DNA from: Candidatus Heimdallarchaeota archaeon
GTDB lineage: Archaea; Asgardarchaeota; Heimdallarchaeia; Heimdallarchaeales; Kariarchaeaceae
Assembly: GCA_026702845.1 (NCBI GenBank)
Contig: JADCLS010000002.1
Location: 62,001-126,000 of the forward strand
Direction of reading: 5' to 3'
DNA length: 64,000 nt
The translations under genes and the position numbers were made by a program. Positions 33,924 to 43,112 of the stretch are shown piece by piece; within the stretch, counting starts at the first letter, position 1; each line of letters starts with the position of its first letter. The notes below the pieces were generated by a model, which did not search any database, had not been told where the DNA came from, and was given only the letters and a program-made list of their open reading frames with translations.

Positions 33924-34997
33924 ATGAGATTTGTGGAAAATAATTCGATTACAGCTGAACAGGAAGAGTTTTTCCCCGAGAGCAATAAGCTTGAGAATGC
34001 TGAGGTCTGTCTAGAACTGAGAAATATCCGTAAATATTACCCAGTTCAAGCCAAATCCATTGTCTTTTCCAAAAACATCGGATATGTTAAGGCGGTTGAT
34101 GGTGTTGATCTACAACTCTACAAAGGTGAAACTTTAGGAATTGTGGGTGAGTCAGGATGTGGCAAATCTACTTTAGCGAAAGTTATGATTAATCTTGAGG
34201 AACCAACTACAGGAGAAGCGTACTACCGCGATATCAATATACACAAAGTCGAAACTCGTGTTGAGGAGCTGAAATTTAGAAGAAAGATGCAACTCATCTT
34301 TCAGGATCCATACAGTTCGCTCAATCCACGTATGTTGATTAGAGATATACTACGTGAACCATTAAAAATTCATTTTCCTAGTCTTTCCAAAGTCCAGCAA
34401 GACCAGAAAATCGTAGAGTTGCTAAATACTGTTGGTTTGGAAGGATATCATGCCCTACGCTACCCACATGAATTCTCAGGTGGACAGAGACAAAGACTTG
34501 GAATAGCAAGAGCTCTTATCATGGAGCCTGAGATTATCCTTGCCGATGAGCCTGTTAGTGCTCTTGATGTATCTGTACAGGCCTCTGTTCTGAACCTTAT
34601 GCAGGATTTACAGGAAGCATTTGGATTAACTATCGTATTCATTGCACATGATCTTAGTGTAATTAAACATGTATCTAATAGAGTTGCAGTCATGTATCTA
34701 GGTAGGATTGTTGAATTAGCTGGTACAGAGGATATCTTCAATCAACCAGCTCATCCATACACAGTTGCACTATTATCTGCAATTCCTTTCGCAGATCCTG
34801 ATATCACGAAAGATCGTATCATTCTTGAAGGTGATGTACCATCACCAATTAACATTCCAGATGGATGCAGATTTGCTCCAAGATGTTATAAAGTACAGGA
34901 TAGATGCAAAAAGGAGGATCCGATCATTGAACTAAAACGACCAGGCCAGTACGTAGCTTGTCATTTTCCTGAAGATAAAGGGGTTATTGAATTTTAG
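33924..34997 (+). CDS. oppF: Peptide ABC transporter ATP-binding protein, OppF/DppF-like
   Basis: 357 residues. Walker A GESGCGKST (about 76-84), Q-loop IFQDPYSSLNPR, signature SGGQRQRLGIARAL, Walker B IILADEPVSALD and H-loop IAHDLSV are all intact. The C-terminal oligopeptide-transport extension with the Cys cluster (CRFAPRCYKVQDRC...C), seen in members that bind a 4Fe-4S cluster, is complete. It powers the DppB/DppC permease together with OppD, from which it is separated by one unrecognised membrane gene. Confidence 0.92.
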   Translation: MRFVENNSITAEQEEFFPESNKLENAEVCLELRNIRKYYPVQAKSIVFSKNIGYVKAVDGVDLQLYKGETLGIVGESGCGKSTLAKVMINLEEPTTGEAYYRDINIHKVETRVEELKFRRKMQLIFQDPYSSLNPRMLIRDILREPLKIHFPSLSKVQQDQKIVELLNTVGLEGYHALRYPHEFSGGQRQRLGIARALIMEPEIILADEPVSALDVSVQASVLNLMQDLQEAFGLTIVFIAHDLSVIKHVSNRVAVMYLGRIVELAGTEDIFNQPAHPYTVALLSAIPFADPDITKDRIILEGDVPSPINIPDGCRFAPRCYKVQDRCKKEDPIIELKRPGQYVACHFPEDKGVIEF

Positions 34998-35008
34998 AGG
35001 TGAATATT

Positions 35009-35974
35009 ATGAGTGAAAAAATCAAAGAAAGAGTACAGTTTTATTCCAGTCCAAAGGGACTTATCTATATTTTTAGTTCACCAACATTTATATGGTTTTT
35101 CAGCCTGTATATCACAACATTGATAATGATGATTAGTTTAAATGTAGCTAGATTAGGGTTTAATATAGAGGGTTTGACAACAGGTCCTCAATACTTTATG
35201 AATCTCTTCATGTTTTACGGATTGAATGCTGCATACACATCAGATTCCTTCATTCTTCATGGTGGAGCTTGGCTGCTCGGACCATTTGTCGCTGTTTTCA
35301 TGGGACTTGGGCTAATAATTCTCAAAGAAGCTGGGTTCTCTTATAACGGTTTGACAGAGGATCCACTGGGAACTATGTTTTACGCATTCTTTAGAGAAGA
35401 CGTATACGGATATGATATACACTTGATGGGTGAAAAAGGAAATGTATTTTATTTCAGTATAGTTTGGATACCTATCATTACTTCTACCATACTTGTAATC
35501 GTAGCATCTCGTAGATTAGATAGGAGATCTTCTGTTGTAAGTAGATTCCTGATTAGTTTTATCATCGCAATCATGGTTGGCAATGCTATTGCAAGAATAT
35601 CAGATCCCAATCTCACCTACTCAATAGAAGGATTCTTCAAATCTCTTTTTATTGATAGGGAACGAAATCATTTTGTTGTCTATCAAGGAGAGTATCCCCC
35701 AATGATGTTGGCTACATTCTTCACCTTCCTTCAAATAATACCAATGATAATCATGGCATTCTTTGAATTGATTATCCTATTCTACAATGTCTCTAAGTTA
35801 CAATATGAATATAATCAAAAACTCAAGAAGGAGAATATGGAGAGAAGAGAAGCTCTATCTGAAGATGAATATGATTTGCTCCCATGGGAAATAGATCTCA
35901 AGGCAAGGAAAAAAGCCAAAAAGGATAGCAAGGGTAAAGAAAAACCCACTAAGGAGATAGAAAAAAATGAGTAA
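35009..35974 (+). CDS. Unrecognised polytopic membrane protein inside the opp operon
   Basis: 321 residues from the ATG at 35009, which has GAGGTG six bases upstream; the GTG at 35000 is the ribosome site itself. Six or so hydrophobic segments (about residues 25-47, 63-75, 83-107, 145-165, 178-195, 255-277) and a long charged, Lys-rich cytosolic tail (KKAKKDSKGKEKPTKEIEK). Not a recognisable ABC permease, since no EAA loop is seen. It starts 11 bases after oppF and overlaps oppD by 8 bases, so it is co-translated with both ATPases and is probably an accessory subunit of the importer. Confidence 0.75.
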   Translation: MSEKIKERVQFYSSPKGLIYIFSSPTFIWFFSLYITTLIMMISLNVARLGFNIEGLTTGPQYFMNLFMFYGLNAAYTSDSFILHGGAWLLGPFVAVFMGLGLIILKEAGFSYNGLTEDPLGTMFYAFFREDVYGYDIHLMGEKGNVFYFSIVWIPIITSTILVIVASRRLDRRSSVVSRFLISFIIAIMVGNAIARISDPNLTYSIEGFFKSLFIDRERNHFVVYQGEYPPMMLATFFTFLQIIPMIIMAFFELIILFYNVSKLQYEYNQKLKKENMERREALSEDEYDLLPWEIDLKARKKAKKDSKGKEKPTKEIEKNE

Positions 35975-36953
35975 CTCCGATAAACTACTTGACATTAAAG
36001 ATATTTACACCTATTTCAGAACTGAGTCAGGGGTCGTAAAAGCTCTTGATGGTGTAACATTTGACGTGAAAAAAAACGAGCCAGTAGGCATAGTCGGGGA
36101 AAGTGGATGCGGTAAATCCGTCACCGCCCAATCAATCTTACGTATTCTTCCAAAGAATGGTGAAACAGTTGCTGGTGAGATTTTTTATCGAGGATATGAC
36201 TTGTTGAAATTAAGTGAACCTCAAATGCGTAAGGTACGAGGTAAGGAAATTGCTATGCTTTTCCAGAATCCATTATCAGCATTGAATCCTGTGATGACGA
36301 TTAGGCGTCAGATGGTTGATGTCATTGCAATGCATCGAGATGTTGGCGAAGACGAAGCAGCTGAAATAGCAATCAAGATGATGTCAGCAGTAGGTATCCC
36401 AGAGGCAGAAGCAAGAATTGATGATTTTCCACACCAATACTCTGGTGGAATGAGACAAAGAATTCTCATTGCTAGAGCTCTTGCACTCGAACCTACTATG
36501 CTCATTGCAGATGAACCTACAACTGCATTAGATGTTACAATTCAAGCACAGGTTCTTGATATCATTAATCGGATGCGTGAGGATCTTGGTCTATCTATGA
36601 TGCTCATTACCCATGATCTAGGAGTAGTGTCAGAAAACACTAAACGGGTACATGTATTCTATGGTGGACGTGTGGTAGAAACTGGAACAACCCATGATCT
36701 ATTCAGAAATCCAAAACATCCTTATACACGAGCATTGCTTGATTCAATTCCATCCATTAAAACAGGGAAAGGACGACTAGCAACCATTCCAGGAACTGTT
36801 CCACAGTTAATTAACCCCCCCAAAGGATGCAGATTCCATCCACGATGCAAGTATGCAACTGATATCTGTAAAACTAGGCCTATTATTGAGAAAGTTGGTG
36901 ATGACCGCTATGTCGCTTGTTTCCATATAGATAAAGTAGAAGCTGATAATTAA
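35967..36953 (+). CDS. oppD: Peptide ABC transporter ATP-binding protein, OppD/DppD-like
   Basis: 328 residues. Walker A GESGCGKSV, Q-loop LFQNPLSALNP, signature SGGMRQRILIARAL, Walker B MLIADEPTTALD and switch His in ITHDLGV. The C-terminal domain has the Cys motif CRFHPRCKYATDIC. This is the normal partner of OppF. The start overlaps the preceding membrane gene by 8 bases. It is the last gene of the transporter block; translin follows after 66 bases. Confidence 0.92.
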   Translation: MSNSDKLLDIKDIYTYFRTESGVVKALDGVTFDVKKNEPVGIVGESGCGKSVTAQSILRILPKNGETVAGEIFYRGYDLLKLSEPQMRKVRGKEIAMLFQNPLSALNPVMTIRRQMVDVIAMHRDVGEDEAAEIAIKMMSAVGIPEAEARIDDFPHQYSGGMRQRILIARALALEPTMLIADEPTTALDVTIQAQVLDIINRMREDLGLSMMLITHDLGVVSENTKRVHVFYGGRVVETGTTHDLFRNPKHPYTRALLDSIPSIKTGKGRLATIPGTVPQLINPPKGCRFHPRCKYATDICKTRPIIEKVGDDRYVACFHIDKVEADN

Positions 36954-37019
36954 AGAAATCACAAGAAATTTTTTGTTCATTGTCGAGATATTAATTAAAC
37001 ATCTTGCTATAGATGACCT

Positions 37020-37616
37020 ATGGTCTCTTTACCAGAGATATTGAATACTGTAGTTGAGGAGCTGGATTCGCTAGATATTGAGCGAGAGAATATCATCAGT
37101 AAAACAAGAGAGCTCAATCGTTTGAGTGGTAGGGGAATTGCCTTATTAGTCAAGAACCAAGATGCTAAATCCATGCTTATGGATTGCAGGAGAGTATACC
37201 TGGAAATTTATGAAAAGATGAGTAGTATGGCTGCTATTACATCTTGGAATATAACGAATTCTGGTGTTGAGGAGTATGCCGAGTTTGAAATCCTCTACTC
37301 TATACTTACTGAGAGAACCATTCCTTCTCCAAAGAAATTACAAATTCCAACATGGATGTGGTTACCTGCACTGGGTGATGTGACTGGTGAACTACGAAGA
37401 GTGATTCTGAACAATCTTCTAATTGATCAATTTGAATTGGGATTAGAATTACTACAAATAATGCAAGAGATTTTTCATGAACTACGAGGGTTAAATTTCT
37501 CCAAGTCTTTAGTATCAAATCTAAGGAAGAAAATTGATGTGGCAAGAATTACAATGGAACGCACTGAAAGTGATATTTTGAACTATAAACTATCCAAAGG
37601 AGGTAAGAGTTCTTGA
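37020..37616 (+). CDS. Translin-family RNA/DNA-binding protein
   Basis: 198 residues, all helical. The C-terminal half carries the translin pattern: LPALGDVTGELRRVILNNLL, then LLQIMQEIFHELRGLNFS and LRKKIDVARITMERTESDIL, matching the family's 'GELxR' and 'LRKxxDxxK.xxE' blocks. Eukaryotic translin with TRAX forms the C3PO RNase; archaeal homologues form octameric single-stranded RNA/DNA-binding shells. The acidic catalytic triad of TRAX is not obvious, so a binding role is more likely. Its stop TGA overlaps the TTG start of riboflavin kinase, implying coupling. Confidence 0.8.
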   Translation: MVSLPEILNTVVEELDSLDIERENIISKTRELNRLSGRGIALLVKNQDAKSMLMDCRRVYLEIYEKMSSMAAITSWNITNSGVEEYAEFEILYSILTERTIPSPKKLQIPTWMWLPALGDVTGELRRVILNNLLIDQFELGLELLQIMQEIFHELRGLNFSKSLVSNLRKKIDVARITMERTESDILNYKLSKGGKSS

Positions 37617-38002
37617 AAGGTTGTATTCGTTCAGGCCTTGGTAGAGGTAAGAAATTTGTGGCAATACCTGCATATGAAAAAATTTTTGAAGAGGAAATAG
37701 GAGATAAACCGTTCCATGGAACTTTAAATATTGAAGTATCCAAAAACGATGCGAAAATTATTGCAGATATTTTTTCTAAAGGGAAGGTATATGATAATAT
37801 TTTCCATGAAAATAAACAGATGGGAGCAATCATATTGGTTCCGCTTATTCTAAAATGTATTAACACTGATGTTCAAGCAGTTGGTGTTCGCCCTCTTCTC
37901 AGTGAACATCAGAGTACTATTCTTGAGATTGTTGCCCCCATACACCTTAGGGAACATTGTAATCTGGAGGATAACAGTGAGCTTTATTTTGAATTCTCAT
38001 AA
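37613..38002 (+). CDS. ribK: Archaeal CTP-dependent riboflavin kinase
   Basis: 129 residues, the catalytic (DUF120) domain alone without the HTH some relatives carry. Motifs: SGLGRGKKFVAIPAY (7-21), GDKPFHGTLNIEV (30-42) and a closing EIVAPIHLREHCNLEDNSEL segment. It makes FMN from riboflavin with CTP. It starts at a TTG with GGAGGT about eight bases upstream, overlapping the translin stop by four bases (TTGA). The FAD synthase gene converges and overlaps its 3' end by 19 bases, so the two steps of flavin activation lie side by side. Confidence 0.88.
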   Translation: MKGCIRSGLGRGKKFVAIPAYEKIFEEEIGDKPFHGTLNIEVSKNDAKIIADIFSKGKVYDNIFHENKQMGAIILVPLILKCINTDVQAVGVRPLLSEHQSTILEIVAPIHLREHCNLEDNSELYFEFS

Positions 38003-38613
38003 CGGTGAAGTATTGAATTGATTAGATTTGTAGTGGCTAAATCCTCATAATCTGCCTGCAAGCGGATTATTTTCGTATGATCCATACCTTGATCCTTTAG
38101 CTGTATCGTGAGTACTTCTTCTAAATGATCTTGATCTGAACCTATGGCCACTATTTCTGGTTTAATCCGACGTACTATGCGCATATGATCAACCTCATCT
38201 CCTAGTACTGCAGCATCTACAACACAAATAGCGTTGAGCAAATAACATCGATCAACATCAGAATGGATTGGGGACCGTTTTTTCTTACTCACTGTGACAT
38301 CTCTTGCTACCACAACGATCAAAAAATCACCTAGGCTTCGAGCCTCCTTTAAGGTGATAATATGTCCTTTGTGAAGAAGATCATACACCCCACCAGTTAG
38401 AACAACCCGTATTTTTGATCTACCTGCAGGAGTGATTGCAATTGTTTCTGATTTAATCTTTACCAATCCACTAATTTCGAGCATATTAAGGAGTTTATCT
38501 AAATCTTCAGATGTGCTCAGAAAATCAAGATCCTCTATACGCATGGGCATATCAGTGAGGACCCATGTCTTATAAATCTGTTTTAACAGGTTTATTTGTA
38601 GTGGATCAGCCAT
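37984..38613 (-). CDS. ribL: Archaeal FAD synthase with N-terminal winged-helix segment
   Basis: 209 residues. Nucleotidyltransferase domain from about residue 67: VVLTGGVYDLLHKGH with the HxGH-type site HKGH at 81-84, then VVVARDVTVSKKKRSP and AIGSDQDHLEE. This is the archaeal RibL/cytidylyltransferase group that adenylates FMN to FAD. The first 66 residues look like a small winged-helix (KLLNMLEISGLVKIKSETIAITPAGR), an addition to the about 150-residue standard enzyme that might let it sense or bind nucleic acid. It overlaps ribK at the 3' ends. Confidence 0.82.
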   Translation of the reverse strand: MADPLQINLLKQIYKTWVLTDMPMRIEDLDFLSTSEDLDKLLNMLEISGLVKIKSETIAITPAGRSKIRVVLTGGVYDLLHKGHIITLKEARSLGDFLIVVVARDVTVSKKKRSPIHSDVDRCYLLNAICVVDAAVLGDEVDHMRIVRRIKPEIVAIGSDQDHLEEVLTIQLKDQGMDHTKIIRLQADYEDLATTNLINSILHRYENSK

Positions 38614-38701
38614 AATAAGTAATATATTTTATACGTTTAATATTTTTATTTCTTAACAAATCGAAAAGAAAGCCTTTTCTTCTTGATAAATATTATAAAA
38701 A

Positions 38702-39472
38702 ATGAGCATTATGAATATCGGCTATATGATAGGACCAGCAGGGTCTGGAAAATCACATATGACTGGAGCACTCTATGACTGGATGAATTTATCAGAATTT
38801 GATGTAGCAATCCTTAATCTTGACCCTGGAGTGGTCAGACTACCTTATGCACCGGATATAGATGTGAGAAGTATATTCACATTAGATGAAATTGTTGATG
38901 ATTATGAACTAGGTCCAAATGGAGGATTGATAGCAGCAATGGATAAATTAACGATAGAATTTGACCAAATAGCAGGTGAAATTGATGAGATAAGCCCCGA
39001 TTATCTATTAGTTGACCTACCTGGACAAATGGAAATCTTTGCATATCGCAATTCGGGTCCTTTGATTATGAATGAACTATCTCGAGGAAATCAGATAGGT
39101 GGGCTATTTCTTATTGACCCTACCCTTGCACATTCTGGATCAAGTTTTATTTCTATCCTTTTACTTGGATTATCAATCACCTATAGATTGAATTCAGGAT
39201 TGAATTATGCCATAACTAAATCAGATTTACTATCAGAGAATCAAAAGACAAGGATACATGACTGGAGTAGTGATTTAGAGTTCCTTTACCAAGACCTATA
39301 CCAGGAAAGATCAGTCCTGAATTCTGATCTTTCTCGAGGCATCGCCGAGGTTATTTTCCAACAGGGTATGTTTGGTGAATTCCCCTTACTTAGTGCAAAA
39401 ACAAATGATAATCTTGATATTGCCTTAGGAATGCTAGAGCGGATTTGGGCTACTGAAGACGTAGCACTCTAG
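38702..39472 (+). CDS. GPN-loop GTPase
   Basis: 256 residues, normal for archaeal GPN proteins. P-loop GPAGSGKS (11-18), the defining GPN motif at residues 71-73 (ELGPNGGL), G3-like VDLPGQMEIF and G4-like ITKSDLL. Eukaryotic GPN1-3 assemble RNA polymerase II; archaeal homologues form dimers and presumably act in assembly of multi-subunit complexes. Start at 38702, or three codons later (38711). It is preceded by an AT-rich promoter region. Confidence 0.9.
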   Translation: MSIMNIGYMIGPAGSGKSHMTGALYDWMNLSEFDVAILNLDPGVVRLPYAPDIDVRSIFTLDEIVDDYELGPNGGLIAAMDKLTIEFDQIAGEIDEISPDYLLVDLPGQMEIFAYRNSGPLIMNELSRGNQIGGLFLIDPTLAHSGSSFISILLLGLSITYRLNSGLNYAITKSDLLSENQKTRIHDWSSDLEFLYQDLYQERSVLNSDLSRGIAEVIFQQGMFGEFPLLSAKTNDNLDIALGMLERIWATEDVAL

Positions 39473-39628
39473 GTAATAATTGACGCGCTACATCGTTTCT
39501 TGTCATAAGAAACTTAAATTCTCCCTACCGGAAGTATCATAAATTTTTAAAAAAATACGAGAATTCATCATCAAGAGAAGAAACTCTTTTTTATCTTTAT
39601 GAAGATAACTAATATAGGAGAATATAAG

Positions 39629-40018
39629 ATGTTTGATTTTAGTTTTGAGGAAAAACAGAGCCAAATGAACGAGATACTAGATAACCTACACTCTAATGTG
39701 GGAGGTATTCTTGGATCTTCTATTGTATCTATTGAAGGTTTACCAATTGCTAAAAAGCTACCTGAAGGGTTAGAGGATACATTAGTTGCAGCTTTGACAG
39801 CTGCAATGTTATCATTAGGTGAGAAAATTGCAACCACATTATCCAAGGGTTCCTTAGATAAAATTCTCGTTGGTGGAGCACATGGTGTAGTAGTCACAAT
39901 GTCAGCAGGACCAAATGCCGTACTAACTGTTTCAGCAGATAACGAAGCTAAGGAAGGTATTATTTATTATGAGATGAGAGAAGCAACAAAGAAGATTGCA
40001 TCAATTTTGGAAAACTAG
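39629..40018 (+). CDS. Roadblock/LC7-domain protein (MglB-like)
   Basis: 129 residues from the ATG at 39629 with GGAG about eight bases upstream; an ATG at 39599 would add ten residues. Roadblock pattern: opening helix (QMNEILDNL), GGILGSSIVSIEGLPIAKKL, a long second helix (LVAALTAAMLSLGEKIATTL), then KILVGGAHGVVVTMSAG and AVLTVSADNEAKEG. Such proteins dimerise and, as MglB, stimulate MglA GTPases. An MglA-like gene lies 1.5 kb downstream. The cis-prenyltransferase gene follows. Confidence 0.85.
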   Translation: MFDFSFEEKQSQMNEILDNLHSNVGGILGSSIVSIEGLPIAKKLPEGLEDTLVAALTAAMLSLGEKIATTLSKGSLDKILVGGAHGVVVTMSAGPNAVLTVSADNEAKEGIIYYEMREATKKIASILEN

Positions 40019-40100
40019 AGCACAGACAGAAGTTAATTATCACATTATCAGCTTGTTATTTACACAAGATTTTATAATTTAAAAATTGAATTTATTGATA

Positions 40101-40880
40101 ATGAGATTTTCTGGTTTGATGCTTGCTCCAATTTATGGGATTTATGAAAAATCGTTGATAAATCAAATTAAAAGAGGAGGTGAGTTACCTCAGCATATCG
40201 GTATTATTTTAGATGGTAATCGCAGACACGCGTCAGGCTCTGGATTACCAGTTGAGAAGGGATATGAACTAGGTGCTAAAAAACTAGAAAGAGTACTTGA
40301 ATGGCTCTGGGATTTTGACATCAAAGTAGTAAGTGTCTGGATTTTCTCCACAGAGAATTTCAATCGAGATGTGAATCAAGTTGAAACCATAATGAAGATG
40401 GCAGAAGCAAAAACTATCAGAATTCGTGAGGATAAGAAAGTGCATGAACGAGGAGTGCTCATTAGATATTCTGGAGACCGTAATCTGCTTCCTGAATCTT
40501 TAAGGAAACAGATAGAACATACCGAAGAAGTAACAAGAGAATATGGCAATCATACGCTAAATATTTGCCTAGCTTATGGAGGGAGGCAAGAGTTAACCTC
40601 AGCAATTAAAAAAATTGCCTATAATGTCAAAAATGGTAATCTAGATGTTGATTCAATTGATGAAGATACAATAACTGAGTACCTTTACACATATGGTTTA
40701 CCTGATCCCGATCTCATAATACGTACCTCAGGATCTATCCGGTTATCTGGATTTTTGATGTGGCAATCAGCATATTCAGAATTGTATTTTTCAGACGTAT
40801 TGTGGCCGGCTTTTAGAAAAGTAGACCTATTTCGTGCCATTCGTGATTTTCAAAGAAGAAAACGCAATTTTGGGATTTAA
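40101..40880 (+). CDS. uppS: Cis-prenyltransferase (undecaprenyl/polyprenyl diphosphate synthase)
   Basis: 259 residues from the ATG at 40101; a TTTATAATT box at about 40070-40078 lies 23-31 bases upstream (a TTG at 40086 is the longer alternative). Family motifs: IILDGNRRHA (substrate-binding Asp), WIFSTENFNR, the NICLAYGGRQEL block and the closing DLIIRTSGSIRLSGFLMWQ and SELYFSDVLWPAF segments. It extends allylic diphosphates in cis to a long lipid carrier for protein glycosylation or surface polymers. The DPM-like glycosyltransferase at 58 kb could use the product. Confidence 0.92.
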   Translation: MRFSGLMLAPIYGIYEKSLINQIKRGGELPQHIGIILDGNRRHASGSGLPVEKGYELGAKKLERVLEWLWDFDIKVVSVWIFSTENFNRDVNQVETIMKMAEAKTIRIREDKKVHERGVLIRYSGDRNLLPESLRKQIEHTEEVTREYGNHTLNICLAYGGRQELTSAIKKIAYNVKNGNLDVDSIDEDTITEYLYTYGLPDPDLIIRTSGSIRLSGFLMWQSAYSELYFSDVLWPAFRKVDLFRAIRDFQRRKRNFGI

Positions 40881-40932
40881 TGATCACAGGTCTAACAAAA
40901 CTATTAATATCTTGTAACTTACAAATAAATTG

Positions 40933-41511
40933 ATGGTTGAAAAATTCCTCGTCGACCTCTTCCAGAGAATTAAAAAGCATAAAATTGCAGTCTTACTCTC
41001 AGGTGATGTGGTGGATGATCAAGTCATAGAATTCCTCTCAACTTTGCGTCTGAAGTTAAAGGATATTGGTGATTTGAAATATGCAAGAATTCTATACGAG
41101 GATACTATACCTGAAATGCATCTCGATGCCTTACGTGCAGCTGGTTTTTCCCATAAAATAGTTCCCTCATTTCTAGAGCTGAATTTCTTAATTGATGTTT
41201 ATGATATTTACTTGGTTGATGATATCGATTTATTCATTCTTGGAACTAATAGTGAAAGTCTTATCCCAATGTTTACTGAAATCAGACAGAAGGGTAGTGT
41301 ATACTGGTTACAAACTGGGAGAGAATGTGAATCAATTGTGGGATCGTGCGATGGTGTTATTTCTCTATCTAATATAGATGAATTTATTGAAAATCAGCGA
41401 GATTTTAATAAATACTCCATAGATGGCTCAAGTGGCGAAATTGAGGCTTCATTCAAACAAGAGATTGATCTCGCAAATATTGGTCCAACTTCTGAAAAGA
41501 TTGATGTCTAA
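40933..41511 (+). CDS. Degenerate NYN (PIN-like) domain protein
   Basis: 192 residues from the ATG at 40933. It aligns by eye over about 100 residues with the NYN protein at 46436-46915: HKIAVLLSGD with KRVAIIVDG, LKYARILYEDTIPEMHLDAL with IKYRYILLNHHASKGLVEAM, and DIDLFILGTNSESLIPMF with DIDIMVIASRDARVVPLL. The Asp of the first strand motif (VDGPN) is shifted or lost and the S/D of SRD is changed, so nuclease activity is doubtful. It may be a non-catalytic RNA-binding relative. It lies between uppS and a convergent MglA-like gene. Confidence 0.65.
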   Translation: MVEKFLVDLFQRIKKHKIAVLLSGDVVDDQVIEFLSTLRLKLKDIGDLKYARILYEDTIPEMHLDALRAAGFSHKIVPSFLELNFLIDVYDIYLVDDIDLFILGTNSESLIPMFTEIRQKGSVYWLQTGRECESIVGSCDGVISLSNIDEFIENQRDFNKYSIDGSSGEIEASFKQEIDLANIGPTSEKIDV

Positions 41512-42089
41512 GCTTTTTGTGGTTCAGTTTTGTAAATATTCTTTAGAATGATCTCTCTACTCACCGATTGAAATGCCTGTTTAACTCCTACACCTTTGAT
41601 GGCAATAGTATTGATTGCGAGTATAGTTTCGGCAAAGCCTAAGTCCTTTAACATTTCTTCTCTTGGCATTGCATTTGGAAGATCCCTTTTGTTTAACACG
41701 ATGCATAGTGGGATTTCATTTCCAATTTTATCACCCAAAAATTCTCGTAATTCAACAGCAGCTTCAATATTGTCATCTTTCATGTCTGGATTACTATCAG
41801 CAACAAATAATAGTCCATCCACACCACGAAGAATCATTTTTCTCTGATTTTTATGTCTTCTCTGACCAGCAACAGTGTACACATCAAATAATACGGAGTT
41901 AGTAGCTGAGAAGGGTGAAAAATCAAAATATACAGTTCTTCCTGCAGGATCAGCGATAGAGGTAATTCCCCCTTTCAGAAGGCCCTTGACACCTGCGTGT
42001 AGATATTTTAAGATCGATGTTTTACCAGCAAGGCTAGCTCCCACGAATACGATCTTAAAGTGGATTTTACCACTACTATCTTTTCTCAT
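41508..42089 (-). CDS. MglA-like small GTPase
   Basis: 193 residues from the ATG at 42089, which has AGAGGTAA seven bases upstream; an ATG 12 codons earlier lacks a site. The match to MglA is strong: KIVFVGASLAGKTSILKYL, DPAGRTVYFDFSPF, VYTVAGQRRHKNQRKMILRG, GVDGLLFVADS and LNKRDLPNAMPREEM. MglA proteins are polarity switches controlled by roadblock (MglB) proteins, and two roadblock genes lie within 3 kb on either side. No lipid-anchor Cys. Its end overlaps the NYN-like gene by 4 bases. Confidence 0.9.
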   Translation of the reverse strand: MRKDSSGKIHFKIVFVGASLAGKTSILKYLHAGVKGLLKGGITSIADPAGRTVYFDFSPFSATNSVLFDVYTVAGQRRHKNQRKMILRGVDGLLFVADSNPDMKDDNIEAAVELREFLGDKIGNEIPLCIVLNKRDLPNAMPREEMLKDLGFAETILAINTIAIKGVGVKQAFQSVSREIILKNIYKTEPQKA

Positions 42090-42319
42090 TTGGTTACCTC
42101 TAAGTAATAATAAATTCCTTAACATATTATTATTAATAAATTGTATGTCATAACCTTAATTTTATTATCCCTATTGAAATAATTTATCACAACTTAGGTT
42201 TTACTTGGAAAATGGAATATTTGATTACCTGAGAGTAGAATACAACGGTTTTTTCTTACTCTATTTATTTTTTCATCATCATCGGTGCATTAGGCGCCCA
42301 TAATATAGTAAGATGGCCA

Positions 42320-42973
42320 TCAATCATTTGATGAAGCATAGCGGAAATATGTAAGACTACTTTTGAAATAAGTTGAAAACAAGTTGTATTTATTATATGA
42401 ACTTGCATAGATCTGGCTATTTTGTGCCAATATTCTCTCCAGCAACTTTGATTGATAATTGGAAAATTCACTAAAATCATGAATGGCTTCAATTATTACA
42501 AATTCTTCATCTTCAATTTTCAGTTTGGTAACTAAGGATATTGCAAGTATTGTATCACTATCATTTTCAATTGTGATTATCTGTGAATCAAATAAATGCA
42601 TCAATGCACCAAAGTAGCGTAATACATTCTTATTTTTCTGCTGGGCAGCTAATACATCCAATAATTCACGAATTTTATAGATGGAAGATTTATCTTTGAA
42701 GCTATAGAAACCGAAATTTTCTTCCATGAGAATTGGATGCTCAGTGGTAATTGGATCTGAGAAAGTATAGAATTTATCCTGAAAACCATTCTTCTCCTCA
42801 ATTGTCACATGATCAATTAACTTAATGCAGGGGGGTTGGTTACATATCTGCGCATTTATGAACTTATATTCCAAACCCTCCCAAAATAAAGTTGAGGATT
42901 CTATATCAAAAGATACATCATCAAAGGCATCAGCAAGTTCCATTGCTATAGTTTTCCATATTTTCTTCCACAT
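42320..42973 (-). CDS. Unrecognised cytosolic protein
   Basis: 217 residues, acidic and aromatic-rich, with no signal peptide, membrane helix or known motif. The C-terminal third is predicted helical (FSNYQSKLLERILAQNSQIY). Start at the ATG at 42973; a second in-frame ATG lies ten codons in. It is the only gene in its direction between the MglA-like gene and the divergent coiled-coil gene. No function proposed. Confidence 0.6.
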   Translation of the reverse strand: MWKKIWKTIAMELADAFDDVSFDIESSTLFWEGLEYKFINAQICNQPPCIKLIDHVTIEEKNGFQDKFYTFSDPITTEHPILMEENFGFYSFKDKSSIYKIRELLDVLAAQQKNKNVLRYFGALMHLFDSQIITIENDSDTILAISLVTKLKIEDEEFVIIEAIHDFSEFSNYQSKLLERILAQNSQIYASSYNKYNLFSTYFKSSLTYFRYASSND

Positions 42974-43112
42974 ATGTCCTCTCTTGCATCTATAATATCA
43001 ATTATAAAATAAGTTTACCGTTGGATTTTTAGTAAATGATCGGTTTATAATCTTCATAAATAATTAGATAGGTCATAAAAATAATATAAATTCATTTTTT
43101 TCTGTTGAATTG

